64,000 nucleotides of DNA from JAUVZF01 sp964539385 (GTDB lineage Bacteria > Planctomycetota > Phycisphaerae > FEN-1346), in contig CAZIJC010000001.1 in assembly GCA_964539385.1 (NCBI GenBank), forward strand, positions 1 through 64,000, in the 5' to 3' direction. Position 1 is the first letter of the stretch. The number at the start of each line of letters is the position of its first letter. The notes beneath the pieces were generated by a model. That model saw only the letters and a program-made list of their open reading frames with translations, searched no databases and was not told the origin of the DNA. Positions 1-8,897 of the stretch are shown one piece after another. A program made the translations under genes and the position numbers.

Positions 1-93
1 CCGACATCGGCATTTGAACGTGTAGGACATTAGTTTTACTTGGGTCAGTAGCCGCGGAGCTTGCTCCGCGCGTGCCCGACAAGGAGGCCGCCC

Positions 94-2133
94 ATGCATT
101 GGCTCGGATGGTGCAGCGTCGTGCTCGTCATGTTCGCATCGGTCCGCGTGGAGGCGGGCGAGGTCGCGAAGGAAAACCTGGCCGTCCTGCCCGCCGAGTC
201 CAGACCCGGCGAGGCGCTGCGAAACTATCTTTTGGCCGAGTGCGACAAGTGCTTCGACGCCCGCCGCAGCGAGGTCGAGGCGCTCGACACGCCCGAGAAG
301 ATCGTCGCGCGTCAGAAACGGCAGTACGCCGACTGGATCGCCGCCAACGGCCTGTTCCCCGAACGCGCCGCGCTCAACCCCCGCACCGTCGGCACGATCG
401 ACGCCGCCGCCTACCGCATCGAGAAGGTCATCTACGAGAGCCGGCCCAACCATCACGTCACCGCGAACCTGTACGTGCCGAAGGAGGGCGAGGCCCCCTA
501 CCCTGCCGTCCTGGTGCCCTGCGGCCACAGCAAGAACGGCAAGGCGTCGGTCGCCTACCAGAGCATCAGCATCCTGCTCGCCAGGTACGGCTTCGTCGCC
601 CTCTGCTACGACCCCATCGGCCAGGGCGAGCGGTGCCAACTGCTCGACGAAGCGGGCAAGCCGAAGGTCTGGGGCACCACCGAGCACACGCTGACCGACA
701 TCGGCGCACGCCTCTGCGGATGGGGGGCCGCAACCTACCGCATCTGGGACGGCGTCCGCTCCATCGATTACCTCGTGAGCCGTCCCGAGGTGGACCCGAA
801 GCGGATCGGCTGCACGGGCAACTCGGGCGGCGGCACGATGACCTCGTACCTGATGATCACCGACAAGCGGATTTATGCGGCCGCGCCGTCGTGTTACATC
901 ACGTCGCTGGAACATCTGTTCAAGACGATCGGGCCGCAGGACGGCGAGCAGAACATCACCGCCCAGGTCGCTCTCGGCATCGACCACGCCGATTACCTCT
1001 CGATGCGGGCGCCCAAGCCGACGCTCATTCTGGCCGCCACCTACGATTTTTTCGACATCACCGGCACCTGGACCAGTTTCCGCGAGGCCAAACGCCTCTA
1101 CGGCATCCTGGGACACGGCGAGCGGGTGAATCTGTTCGAGGGCCGCGCCAAACACGGCTTCAACACGCCCCAGCGCCAGGCCGCACTGCGATGGATGCGA
1201 CGATGGCTTCAGGGCATCGACGATGCGCCGGTCGAACCCGAACTTGCCACCCGCGAGGACGCCGAACTCCAGGTCACCGAAAGCGGCCAGATCGTCCACG
1301 ACCTCAAGGGCACGACCGTCTGGGACCTGAACCTGGCGCGGGCCAGGGCGCTGGCGCCCGAGCGCGAAGCCTTCTGGCACGATAATCCGAAGGATAAATG
1401 CCTCGCGGAAGTGCGACGACTGGCCGGCATCCGCAAGATGAAGGAGAAGCCGGCCGTCAAGCGTTTCGCCACGGTCGAGCGCGAGGCCGTGCGCATCGAG
1501 AAACTCGTCATCCGGCGCGCCGGCGAGGTGCCCGTGCCCGCCCTGCTCTTCCTGCCGCAGACGGGCAAGAAAAAAGCGCCTGGCGTTCTGTACGTGGACA
1601 GTCGCGGCAAGGCGGCCGACGCCGCGCCCGGCGGGGCCATCGAGACGATCGTCAAAGGCGGCGCCGCCGTGCTGACCATCGACGCCCGCGGATACGGCGG
1701 GACCGCTCCGACCAAACCTAAGAGATATTGGCACAACGAATACTCGATCTCGTACCTGGGCGTCCATCTCGGGCGGCCGCTGCTGGGGCAGCGCGTTGAG
1801 GATGTGCTGGCGGCCCTCGACGTGCTTGCCGCAAGGAAGGAAATCGACGCCGCGAATCTGCGCATCGTCGGCGTCGAAGGCGGCGGCCCCGTGGCGCTTC
1901 ATGCGGCGGCGCTCGATGAGCGGCTGAAGGCCGTCGCCGTCGAGCGGTCTATCGAGTCGTGGATGGACGTGGTGGCCACGCCCCTGTGCAAGAACCAACT
2001 GAACCAGATCGTGCCGGCCGCCCTGACGCGGTACGACCTGCCGGACCTCGCGCGTGCCATCGCTCCGCGCAAGGTCGAGATCAGAGTGCCGGTTGATCCG
2101 ACGGGCAAGCCGAAGAAGGCGCGGTCGAAATAG
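94..2133 (+). CDS. secreted double alpha/beta hydrolase (acetylxylan-esterase-like)
   Basis: 679 residues from the ATG at 94, which follows an AAGGAGG site at 81-87; the open frame begins further upstream, but that part has no ribosome site. The first ~22 residues are hydrophobic, ending near VEAGE, and look like a signal peptide, so the protein is probably exported. The N-terminal hydrolase domain carries a nucleophile elbow GNSGGG with Ser244, and a downstream His in KHGFN fits the catalytic His. A second alpha/beta domain follows (about residues 480-660), but its elbow reads GVEGGG, with Glu where Ser should be, so it is probably inactive. Families of this kind deacylate polysaccharides. 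The substrate cannot be told from sequence, and neighbours give no pathway clue. Domain call is fairly secure; substrate is unknown. Confidence 0.8.
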   Translation: MHWLGWCSVVLVMFASVRVEAGEVAKENLAVLPAESRPGEALRNYLLAECDKCFDARRSEVEALDTPEKIVARQKRQYADWIAANGLFPERAALNPRTVGTIDAAAYRIEKVIYESRPNHHVTANLYVPKEGEAPYPAVLVPCGHSKNGKASVAYQSISILLARYGFVALCYDPIGQGERCQLLDEAGKPKVWGTTEHTLTDIGARLCGWGAATYRIWDGVRSIDYLVSRPEVDPKRIGCTGNSGGGTMTSYLMITDKRIYAAAPSCYITSLEHLFKTIGPQDGEQNITAQVALGIDHADYLSMRAPKPTLILAATYDFFDITGTWTSFREAKRLYGILGHGERVNLFEGRAKHGFNTPQRQAALRWMRRWLQGIDDAPVEPELATREDAELQVTESGQIVHDLKGTTVWDLNLARARALAPEREAFWHDNPKDKCLAEVRRLAGIRKMKEKPAVKRFATVEREAVRIEKLVIRRAGEVPVPALLFLPQTGKKKAPGVLYVDSRGKAADAAPGGAIETIVKGGAAVLTIDARGYGGTAPTKPKRYWHNEYSISYLGVHLGRPLLGQRVEDVLAALDVLAARKEIDAANLRIVGVEGGGPVALHAAALDERLKAVAVERSIESWMDVVATPLCKNQLNQIVPAALTRYDLPDLARAIAPRKVEIRVPVDPTGKPKKARSK

Positions 2134-2512
2134 GATCGCCCCGGAGGGGCGGACTGATCTGTAGCCACGGGCGCAAGCCCGTGGATCAGAAGGCCGGACA
2201 AGCCGTAGTGGGAGCCCCGTAGGGGCAACTGAGAGGTCATGCCGATGGGGCACATAACATGTGGTGTTCGGCACAAAGGAGCGCGGTTCCCTCATCCACG
2301 ATAAGTTTCAGTCGCCCCTGCCGGGGCTCGGCCAAAGCGACAAGGGACGTTTCGCGTCCTTTCCGCCTCCACGGGCTTGCGGCGCGTGGCTACAGCGCAA
2401 CTGCCCCTACGGGGCGGATCAGGAGACCCGCCGCGCTATGTGCCGCCACACAGAAAGCCTTTGCGGATATCTCCGGTCGCAAGTAGAATAGCGGATGCGA
2501 AGGGTTTCAGCG
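2134..2512. repeat. gene-free stretch with GC-rich hairpins
   Basis: No coding frame here looks real. The stretch holds short palindromes of the kind found across the window. The clearest is CCACGGGC-gcaa-GCCCGTGG at 2165-2184, followed by degraded relatives around 2215-2225 (CCCCGTAGGGGC) and 2370-2420 (a CCACGGGCTTG word and a CCCCTACGGGG word). A similar 8-bp hairpin lies at 53-70, just before the first gene. These look like repeat palindromes, not terminators, because no T-tract follows. Confidence 0.5.
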
Positions 2513-3022
2513 ATGAGCGATGAGGACCGGATAAGCAAAGAGCGTACGGTGAAGAAACGCGTCTACCTGGAAACCACGATCGTGAGTTATCTGGCGGCTC
2601 GGCCCAGCCGCGATTTGATCATCGCGGCCCATCAGGAACTCACGCGTGAGTGGTGGAATGAACGGCGCGACCGGTTCGGTCTTTATATCTCCCAGTTCGT
2701 GCTGGACGAAGCCGGAGGCGGAGATGTGGAAGCCGCCCAAAGGCGTGTGGCCTTGCTCGCGGGAGTTCCCAAAGTGCCGATTACCGACGAGGCCATCAGT
2801 TTGGCCGGGGCCGTGATCCATCAGGACGTGATTCCACCCAACGCCGCGGGGGATGCCCTACACGTCGCCGTCGCCACGGTCCACCAGATGGACATTCTCT
2901 TAACATGGAATTGTCGGCACCTGGCCAACGCAGAGATCCTCGGACCGCTGGGAATCTGTCTGCGTTCTCTCGGGGTCGACCCACCGATCATCTGCACGCC
3001 AGCAGAGCTGATGGGAGCGTAG
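2513..3022 (+). CDS. PIN-domain protein (VapC-like ribonuclease toxin)
   Basis: About 169 residues. The core starts KKRVYLETTIVSYL, where the Glu-Thr-Thr after the first strand matches the PIN subfamily in which the usual first Asp is replaced by Glu. Later acidic positions (VLDEAGGG, GDALHVAVA, and NCRHLAN near the end) fit the PIN metal-binding pocket, and the AGDALHVA and TWNCRHLAN motifs are typical of the family. Such proteins cleave RNA as toxins of type II toxin-antitoxin pairs. ATG 2513 is chosen because GAAGGG lies 8 bases upstream; a GTG at 2549 would give the shorter form many relatives have. The next small gene starts 2 bases after the stop, so toxin and probable partner are coupled, in toxin-first order. 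Confidence 0.75.
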   Translation: MSDEDRISKERTVKKRVYLETTIVSYLAARPSRDLIIAAHQELTREWWNERRDRFGLYISQFVLDEAGGGDVEAAQRRVALLAGVPKVPITDEAISLAGAVIHQDVIPPNAAGDALHVAVATVHQMDILLTWNCRHLANAEILGPLGICLRSLGVDPPIICTPAELMGA

Positions 3023-3024
3023 CG

Positions 3025-3186
3025 ATGCGTGAAGACCCAATCGTAGATGAGGTTCGGAAACGCCGTGAGGAGACCGCCGAACGGTTCGGGTACGACGTTC
3101 GGGCCATCGCAGAGGACGCTCGGAAACGCGAGCAGTCCAGCGGCCACCCGCTCGTGACACCCGAACCACGCGAACCGGCGAAGTAG
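3025..3186 (+). CDS. small partner of the PIN protein (probable antitoxin)
   Basis: 53 residues, starting MREDPIVDEVRKRREETAERF and ending TPEPREPAK. The ATG at 3025 begins 2 bases after the stop of the PIN gene, so the two are co-translated. The sequence is highly charged with a single predicted amphipathic helix around residues 5-35 and no DNA-binding fold that I can recognise. Small proteins with this VDEVR...RFGYD...IAEDARKREQ pattern are often found next to PIN genes of this type, which suggests an antitoxin that wraps the nuclease, but the role is inferred from context. Confidence 0.65.
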   Translation: MREDPIVDEVRKRREETAERFGYDVRAIAEDARKREQSSGHPLVTPEPREPAK

Positions 3187-3711
3187 AAACAGACACGCCT
3201 GGCGAAGCACCAACGGCACTATGCGGTCTTACGTAAGTCGTTTGCTGTGGCGAGAACGGCACCCGCTCGCTTACGCTCGCGGCTAGTTACACGCGCACCC
3301 GACCAGCCACATGGGAAAACTAGTACTCCGTCGCACGTGAAACGGTGGGTGCCACTGGCGGCTTGTCCGCCAGTGCCTTCCTGCTGCTCGCCACACACTG
3401 GCTGACAAGCAGCCAGTGGCACCCCGCAATTCAGCAGCGACAGAACACTAGCCGCGCGCTGGCGAAGTAAGAGCAGACCCGCCGCGCATCAACCGCAAAG
3501 AACTTACCTGACCCGCTTCGTGCTACTGCGCTACCTGCGCCCGTGGCCGGTTGTCGCCCGGCCGGGCGACCGCCTCGCTGGAAGGTGTCTTAACGTTGTC
3601 GTACCAGAGCAGTTCGCGTTGTAGGCCGTGAGAAGACGGCCCTCCCCTCTTGCCATGCGCGGCCGGCGTGCTAAACTGTGCTCGGTGAAACCCCCCATCG
3701 TCGGAGGCGCC
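3187..3711. repeat. gene-free stretch with inverted hairpin copies
   Basis: No convincing gene. Two 9-bp hairpins lie head to head: CACTGGCGG-cttgt-CCGCCAGTG at 3353-3375 and CACTGGCTG-acaag-CAGCCAGTG at 3396-3418. Their loops are reverse complements, so they are inverted copies of one element; a third copy with one mismatch in the right arm lies at 61854-61876. Around 3458-3485 the sequence GGCGAAGTAAGAGCAGAC resembles the end of the antitoxin gene near 3178, which may be a decayed duplication. The part from about 3550 onward leads to the next gene, whose ribosome site is GGAGG at 3702-3706. Confidence 0.5.
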
Positions 3712-4416
3712 ATGGCCGTCATCTGCGTCGCAGGCATCTCGCCCGGCATCGGCAAGACCGCGATCGCCGAGATGCTGCTCGGGCAACTGGGCGGCTGGCA
3801 CGCCGCCCGGGTCCGCGTGGCCGAAGAGATCCGCCAAGACCATGCCGCCATCCTCAAAGAGGCCGGTCACGTCGTGCTCCAGGGCGATGCGTTGGCCGAC
3901 GATCCGGAAATGGACCGTCTCCTGAGCGCCGGCGCCGCAAGCGCGACCGTCCTGCTGGCCGAACCGCGCGGCCTGACGGCGGGACTGGCGGCCCTGCGGC
4001 AGTCGGTGCCGGCGGCCGACAACCTTCTGGTCGAAGGCAACGCCTACCTGTGGGCCGCCGATGCCGACCTGGCCGTCATGGTCATCGGACCGGGACGCAG
4101 AGGCAAGGGCCTGGCGCCGGTCCGGCCGGCGGTGCGGGAACTTTTCGACAAGATCGGCGTCTGGGTCTGGAACACGCGGACGCATGCCACCGACGAGGGT
4201 TTCTTCGAGTTTCCCCAGGCGATGGGCCGCATGGGCTTCGCCCGGGCCATCACCAACCGCGCCGACTACCACCACGTCAACCCTACGTCGCAGACCCACG
4301 CCGGCAACGCACCCTTCCTGGCGGCCGTGCATAGGCAACTGGAAGGCAAGTGGATCGAACGCGGCGCCAGGGAATTTCTCCGCCGCGCCGGGTTCGACGA
4401 GGCAGGGCAAGCCTGA
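3712..4416 (+). CDS. P-loop NTPase of unknown role, coupled to recJ
   Basis: 234 residues from ATG 3712 (GGAG a few bases upstream). Near the N-terminus GISPGIGKTAIAE is a Walker A loop (GxxxxGKT), and a later strand LLVEGNAYLW could hold the Walker B acidic residue. The overall pattern, an N-terminal P-loop, a strand ending in an acidic residue and a C-terminal HVNP-type region, recalls MobB-like and dethiobiotin-synthetase-like P-loop proteins, but I cannot assign a substrate. The stop overlaps the recJ start as TGATG, so the two are translated together. A DNA metabolism role would be a guess from that coupling. Confidence 0.55.
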   Translation: MAVICVAGISPGIGKTAIAEMLLGQLGGWHAARVRVAEEIRQDHAAILKEAGHVVLQGDALADDPEMDRLLSAGAASATVLLAEPRGLTAGLAALRQSVPAADNLLVEGNAYLWAADADLAVMVIGPGRRGKGLAPVRPAVRELFDKIGVWVWNTRTHATDEGFFEFPQAMGRMGFARAITNRADYHHVNPTSQTHAGNAPFLAAVHRQLEGKWIERGAREFLRRAGFDEAGQA

Positions 4417-6179
4417 TGGCCAAGCAGTGGACGATCCGGCCGGCTTTCTCCGGCGCTGAAGGCCTCGCCCACTCGCTCGGCGTCCCGACGATCGTGGCCC
4501 ACGTGCTCGGCCAGCGCGGCTACGATACGCCCGAGGCCGCGCGAGCGTTTCTCAACCCGCAACTCACGCAACTCCATGACCCCAACGCCTTGCCGGGCGT
4601 GATGGAAGCCGCCGACCGTCTCGTCGCCGCAGCGCGCAGCGGCGAGCCCGTCGTCATCTACGGCGACTACGACGTGGACGGCATCACGGCGGCCGCCATC
4701 CTCTGGAAGGCCCTGCGCCTGGCCGACGCCAACGTCCGCGTCTACGTGCCCCACCGCCTGGAAGAAGGCTACGGTCTGAACACCGAGGCGGTGGAGCGTC
4801 TGGCGGCCGAGGGTGCGCGGGTCCTCGTGACGGTCGATTGCGGCATTTCGGGCGACCTGCAGGTAGCCCGTGCCAACGAACTCGGCCTCGACGTCATCGT
4901 GACGGACCATCACGAGCCGGACCCCGAGCGCCTGCCGCCGGCCCTGGCGCTGGTGAATCCGAAACTTCCCGGTTCGCCGTACCCGTTCCGCGATCTGGCC
5001 GGTGCGGGCGTGGCACTGAAACTCGCCTGGGCAATCGGTCAGAGACTCAGCGCCCGCGACCGCGTCAGCGCCGCCTTCCGCGAGTTCCTCGTGGCGGCGA
5101 CCGGCTTGGCGGCGCTCGGCACCATCGCCGACGTGGTGCCCCTGGTCGGCGAGAATCACGTGCTGGCGAGTTTCGGTCTGCGAGCGCTGGCAGCCAGCGA
5201 GCATCCCGGCATCGTGGCGCTGCGCGAGGTGGCACGCCTTCAGGACAAGCCTATCGACGCCCATCACATCGGGTTCGTGATCGGGCCGCGCCTGAACGCC
5301 GCCGGACGCCTCGGCCATGCCCGCGAGGCGGTGGCACTGCTCACGACGGCCGGCCCCGAGGCCGCCATGACCATCGTCGGGGAACTCGACCGCCAGAACC
5401 GCCTGCGGCAGGACGTCGAAAAGCAGATCCTGGAGCAGGCCGAGGACCAGGTCGCTCGCGTCTTCTCGCCCGACCGCGATGCGGCGATCGTCCTGGCGGG
5501 TGAAGGATGGCACACCGGCGTCATCGGCATCGTGGCGTCGCGCCTGGTCGAGAAACACCATCGCCCGACGATCCTCATCGGCACCGCCGAAGGCCGCGCC
5601 CAGGGCTCGGGACGCAGCATTCCGGGGTTCCACCTGTTCGAGGCGCTGGTGGCCTGCCGGGGGCACCTGACGAACTTCGGCGGCCACGCGATGGCGGCCG
5701 GCGTGCGGTTGAAGGAGGCATCGGTCGGGCCGTTTCGTGAGGCCTTCCTCGCCCGCGCCGCCAAGACGCTGACGGCCGAGGACCTGACGCCGCGCCTTCA
5801 CGTGGACGCCGAGATCGGCCCGGCGCAGATGGATCTTCAAACGGCTCGGCTGCTGGAGGGGCTGGGGCCGTTCGGCTCCGGGAACCCGCGCCCCGTTTTT
5901 GCGGCGCGGCGGGTCCGACTGGCGTCGGCGCCGCGGCGCATCGGACGGCGCGGCGATCATCTGGCGGTGCACGTGACCGAGGCACGGCGCGCACGACGGG
6001 CCGTCGGATGGGGCATGGGAGAATTGGCCGACGCTCTCGGCCGGGCGGGCTCATGCGGCATCGCCTTCACCTGCCGCGCGTCGGACTACAACCCGCGCCG
6101 GCCCGAAGTCGAACTGCACCTGAAGGACCTCTGGCTCGGCGCCTACGGCGACGAGCGCGCCGCCGGGGAATTCGCCTGA
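4416..6179 (+). CDS. recJ: single-stranded-DNA-specific 5'-3' exonuclease RecJ
   Basis: 587 residues. RecJ degrades single-stranded DNA 5' to 3' in recombination and mismatch repair. The DHH phosphoesterase motifs are all visible in order: YGDYDVDGITAAAIL near residues 84-98, VDCGIS near 140, VTDHHEPD near 160 (the DHH motif), and in the second (DHHA1) half GRSIPGFHLFEAL with NFGGHAMAAG. The C-terminal part is the OB-fold region. Length matches the family. ATG 4416 overlaps the upstream stop by one base, which supports this start over a frame-open extension to 4350. Confidence 0.95.
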   Translation: MAKQWTIRPAFSGAEGLAHSLGVPTIVAHVLGQRGYDTPEAARAFLNPQLTQLHDPNALPGVMEAADRLVAAARSGEPVVIYGDYDVDGITAAAILWKALRLADANVRVYVPHRLEEGYGLNTEAVERLAAEGARVLVTVDCGISGDLQVARANELGLDVIVTDHHEPDPERLPPALALVNPKLPGSPYPFRDLAGAGVALKLAWAIGQRLSARDRVSAAFREFLVAATGLAALGTIADVVPLVGENHVLASFGLRALAASEHPGIVALREVARLQDKPIDAHHIGFVIGPRLNAAGRLGHAREAVALLTTAGPEAAMTIVGELDRQNRLRQDVEKQILEQAEDQVARVFSPDRDAAIVLAGEGWHTGVIGIVASRLVEKHHRPTILIGTAEGRAQGSGRSIPGFHLFEALVACRGHLTNFGGHAMAAGVRLKEASVGPFREAFLARAAKTLTAEDLTPRLHVDAEIGPAQMDLQTARLLEGLGPFGSGNPRPVFAARRVRLASAPRRIGRRGDHLAVHVTEARRARRAVGWGMGELADALGRAGSCGIAFTCRASDYNPRRPEVELHLKDLWLGAYGDERAAGEFA

Positions 6180-6248
6180 CGGCCGGCGGCCCCGGCAGCG
6201 TCGCGGCAGAGTACGCACGGGCTAATCGGGCGATAGCACAACGGCGGG

Positions 6249-6950
6249 CTACCCGTCGTCTGCCGACTTTTTCTTCTTCTTCTTTTTCTTCCTGGACTCG
6301 CCTGTGTCAACGAGTTGAAGCATCGAGCCGACGCCAGCCAGGATCAACACGATGACGACCGGGATGTACGGGCGCACGTCGATCACCCGCTCCACCGGGC
6401 CGCCGAGCGCCGGCCACCACCGCGTCAGGCTCAGCACTCCCAGTGCCACGAACGTGGCGCCCACCAGCGAGGTGATGACAACGATGAGCGGCTTCAGCAG
6501 GAGCACCGTCAGGGCGATGCCGGCCACAAACGCCACGGCGCCCACCAGCAAAAGCGCCGTGGTCGCTCTGATGTTCATCACGTAAGCGACCTCGACGAAA
6601 ATCGCCGCGAACACGACGCCACCCAGCACCCCCCAGGCGGCCCGATGCAGCGGCCAGGCCAGCACGCCCAGGATGATCGCGCCGATCATAATGCCGACGG
6701 ACTGATTCACGTTCAGGTACACGGCCGCCGCCATCCCGGCGACGACGCCGATCCCAACGTAGGCAATAACCACCAGCCAGCGGTATAGCCGGAAGCCGTA
6801 CAGAAGGAAGGCAATGCCCACCGGCACCAGTAGCACCGCCGCTGACAGCGGGTGGTACTCGAGCAGGTTCGCCCACGGCTCGGTCAACAGTTCGGCGATC
6901 GGCTTGCCCGTCTCCGGCATGGCTTGTGCAGCGCCTTGGAGCGCCACCAT
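6249..6950 (-). CDS. multi-pass membrane protein with poly-lysine tail
   Basis: 233 residues from the ATG at 6950, chosen because GGAGGG sits 7 bases upstream; a GTG at 6965 is also open. At least seven hydrophobic segments follow one another, with a glycine-rich middle (GIGVVAGMAA, IGAIILGVLAW, GVLGGVVFAA) like the TMEM198/DUF4203 type of small membrane proteins. The C-terminus after the last segment is a run of about nine lysines preceded by GESR, ending SADDG, which will face the cytoplasm. It starts just after the stop of the next minus-strand gene, so the two are probably one operon of related proteins. No function can be assigned. Confidence 0.6.
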   Translation of the reverse strand: MVALQGAAQAMPETGKPIAELLTEPWANLLEYHPLSAAVLLVPVGIAFLLYGFRLYRWLVVIAYVGIGVVAGMAAAVYLNVNQSVGIMIGAIILGVLAWPLHRAAWGVLGGVVFAAIFVEVAYVMNIRATTALLLVGAVAFVAGIALTVLLLKPLIVVITSLVGATFVALGVLSLTRWWPALGGPVERVIDVRPYIPVVIVLILAGVGSMLQLVDTGESRKKKKKKKKSADDG

Positions 6951-6965
6951 GATCGGACCCTCCAC

Positions 6966-7676
6966 CTAGCCCCCCTCGGCCATGTCCTGATCTTCCACGT
7001 CCCACTGCTCGTCGCGCCGCTGGAGCGTCTGCTGGATGACCAGGCCGATGGCCACCAGGCAGAGCCAGCACGCGCTCAGCGTCATGGGGTAGTCTGCGGC
7101 GAGCAACGTCCGCCCGGCGCCGCGAATGCCGGTAATCAGTTCGACAACTCCCACGAGGATCAGCGCAGCGCCCTGGGCCGACGTAACCAGACGCCGGCTG
7201 AACCGCAGCCGCACGACGGACACCGTGGCGCCGATGAGCAAGCCGGTCAGGAAGGCCGCCAGAATGGGGTCGCGAGCCAGGTTCGGCCCGGGCCATTGCG
7301 TGGAATAACTCTTGTCGGAAAGGTTCAGGACCAGATAGGAGGCGTAGCCGCCTTCGCCCAGGCAATTCGCCGCCAGCGTCGAGAGCACCACCGCCAGGAC
7401 CACCGCGCCCAGAACGGCCTGCGCCACGTTTCGGAAAAACGCGCTCAACCCGCCCAGCAGCACGCCGCCGATCACGATGACCAGCGGCTGGCCAACCGGC
7501 ATCCACAACGACAGCACCATGCCGACGATGCATCCGAGAAACGTCATGCTCAGCACGTTCAGCAGACGAAGACGCCGGGTGCCGAGCACCAGGTACACCA
7601 CGCCGGCTGCCACCAGGAGAATGCTCCCCCACACCGGGATCACCAGCCGCATCTGGCCCGTGGCCGATGCCATCAT
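6966..7676 (-). CDS. multi-pass membrane protein, partner of the downstream one
   Basis: 236 residues from ATG 7676; upstream in-frame sequence is open but has no sign of coding. Two ATGs and a GTG stand together at 7671-7679, with AGGGG a few bases upstream. About seven hydrophobic helices with Gly-rich packing (GGVLLGGLSAFF, LTGLLIGATVSVV) and a short charged C-terminus (RRDEQWDVEDQDMAEGG). The stop is 15 bases before the next gene's ATG, so the two membrane proteins are co-expressed and probably work together. The helix pattern resembles that of the downstream protein, so they may be old paralogues. Function unknown. Confidence 0.6.
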   Translation of the reverse strand: MMASATGQMRLVIPVWGSILLVAAGVVYLVLGTRRLRLLNVLSMTFLGCIVGMVLSLWMPVGQPLVIVIGGVLLGGLSAFFRNVAQAVLGAVVLAVVLSTLAANCLGEGGYASYLVLNLSDKSYSTQWPGPNLARDPILAAFLTGLLIGATVSVVRLRFSRRLVTSAQGAALILVGVVELITGIRGAGRTLLAADYPMTLSACWLCLVAIGLVIQQTLQRRDEQWDVEDQDMAEGG

Positions 7677-7868
7677 CACACGGCCCCTTTGAATCTCCTG
7701 CCGTCCCCGGCGGCGCTGCGGATACGGAATGACGACGTGTACCGCCCCTCGCGCCAGCCGGCTGCCGGGCGGTCTGCAACTTATCAGCACGTGGCGCAAG
7801 ACAGAGCGAGTCTCGCCCTCTTCCCGCTCACAATATATATCGGCAACCTTGCCGCCGCTTGACCTTAG

Positions 7869-8078
7869 AATTATGGTCCGCCGGCGCGCCGGCGTCACCG
7901 CCGCAAAGTGGCGCGTTGCGGCGCGGGCCTTCTGCGCCAGGCAGGCTACCTCACACTCCGCGAGGAAGGCGTGTTGATGGCCAAGGAAGGCAAGACCACA
8001 CTGGAAGAAGTGCTCAACGTCACGCACGGCGAGAGTGATCGTCGGCCCGAGAATGATGCAGAGAACGGCGGCGTCTGA
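7869..8078 (+). pseudogene. C-terminal remnant of a GspE/PilB-type secretion ATPase
   Basis: Open for 69 codons to TGA 8076-8078, but without a start codon or ribosome site. The translation includes LLRQAGYLTLREEGVLMAK and EGKTTLEEVLNVTHGES. This is the extreme C-terminal pattern of type II secretion or type IV pilus ATPases, where a Gly-x-x-x-Leu-Arg repeat leads to a TT-EEVL-x-VT ending. The Walker motifs and all the rest of the ATPase are missing, and a stop at 7866 closes the frame upstream. The piece is therefore a broken tail left by deletion or rearrangement. The rest of 7677-8130 shows no other gene. Confidence 0.55.
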
Positions 8079-8130
8079 AACCGACGCCATTCCGCAACCC
8101 CCCCAACGAGACTCCAGCCCGTGAACGACG

Positions 8131-8538
8131 TCAACCCGTGTCGTCGAAACAGTATCCCTGCTCCTCGAGCATTCCCTGCACGGCGGCAACGAAGTCTCGG
8201 GCGTCGGCCAGCAGCGCCTGAGCCTCCTCCTCTTCAACGGGAACGAGGTCGTAGTCACCCTTGCTTCTCAGGGCGAAGCCGGTATCAAGTATGCGGAACA
8301 TGTCCCTGCTAAGGGGACCGTCTTTGGCGAACTCGCGTCCGAACCGGCCGATGACGGCCGAGTGCTTGGAGAACTCCAGATCGCGGTGCAACAGGGCGGC
8401 CTGGGCGGCGTAGAACATGGCGTAATACGTGCGGGAGGCCGCGATCTCCGTGTGTCCCTGCTGCAGGAGGCTCAGCGCAGCGACCAGGTTTTCGTGGGCC
8501 CGCGCCAGGAGCGCTCTGACTTTCTCGTGTTTGCTCAA
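8131..8538 (-). CDS. HEPN-domain protein, partner of the nucleotidyltransferase
   Basis: 135 residues, all-helical, with the HEPN pattern of the HepT/MNT type: an N-terminal charged helix ending at HENLVAALSLLQQG, then AASRTYYAMFYAAQAALL, which is the central HEPN helix. Its start overlaps the end of the upstream MNT gene by 4 bases, so the pair is translated together. HEPN/MNT pairs act as toxin-antitoxin or phage-defence modules in which the nucleotidyltransferase can modify the HEPN protein. I do not see a clear Rx4-6H RNase motif in this copy, so it may be a non-nuclease subfamily member. Confidence 0.75.
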   Translation of the reverse strand: MSKHEKVRALLARAHENLVAALSLLQQGHTEIAASRTYYAMFYAAQAALLHRDLEFSKHSAVIGRFGREFAKDGPLSRDMFRILDTGFALRSKGDYDLVPVEEEEAQALLADARDFVAAVQGMLEEQGYCFDDTG

Positions 8539-8897
8539 ACGGACACCCCCTCGCGCTCCACCGCCCCGAACACCATGAACCCCGCGTGTTCAGCGGCGAT
8601 GCGCTCGGACACGATGATCGGGCAGATCACGTAATCCCAATCCAACGAAACGTCGGCCGCGACACGGTAGATGGCCTCCCGCGTCGGGAGCGTATAGGCC
8701 TCGTCGGGCAGGATCGCCATCAGATCCACGTCCGAATCGGGTTCGGCGTCGCCCCGGGCGCGAGAGCCGAAGAGGATAAGGCGGAAGTCGGGGCCGATGT
8801 GCTCGACGAGGGCCCGCTTGATTGCGGCAAGGGCCTCACGCAGACGCTCATCCGTGATTCGGTCCATCGCTTCGGGCAGGTCTGAGTGCACTGACAT
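8535..8897 (-). CDS. MNT-type minimal nucleotidyltransferase (antitoxin-like)
   Basis: 120 residues from ATG 8897; the upstream open extension lacks coding character. The nucleotidyltransferase motif is complete: LFGSRARGDAEPDSDVDLM (GS-x-A-x-G, then D-x-D). This gives the catalytic Asp pair expected for transfer of nucleotides to a partner protein. It comes first in a two-gene operon with the HEPN protein, overlapping by 4 bases. In known MNT/HEPN pairs this protein neutralises the HEPN partner, often by AMP addition; that role here is inferred from family and order. Confidence 0.8.
   Translation of the reverse strand: MSVHSDLPEAMDRITDERLREALAAIKRALVEHIGPDFRLILFGSRARGDAEPDSDVDLMAILPDEAYTLPTREAIYRVAADVSLDWDYVICPIIVSERIAAEHAGFMVFGAVEREGVSV

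Noticed and set aside
4266..5972. Long open frame on the minus strand across recJ (568 codons)
   Set aside because: It is opposite a gene with full RecJ motifs. In very GC-rich DNA antisense frames stay open because stop codons are rare. The translation is low-complexity, rich in Arg, His and Gly, with no motif.
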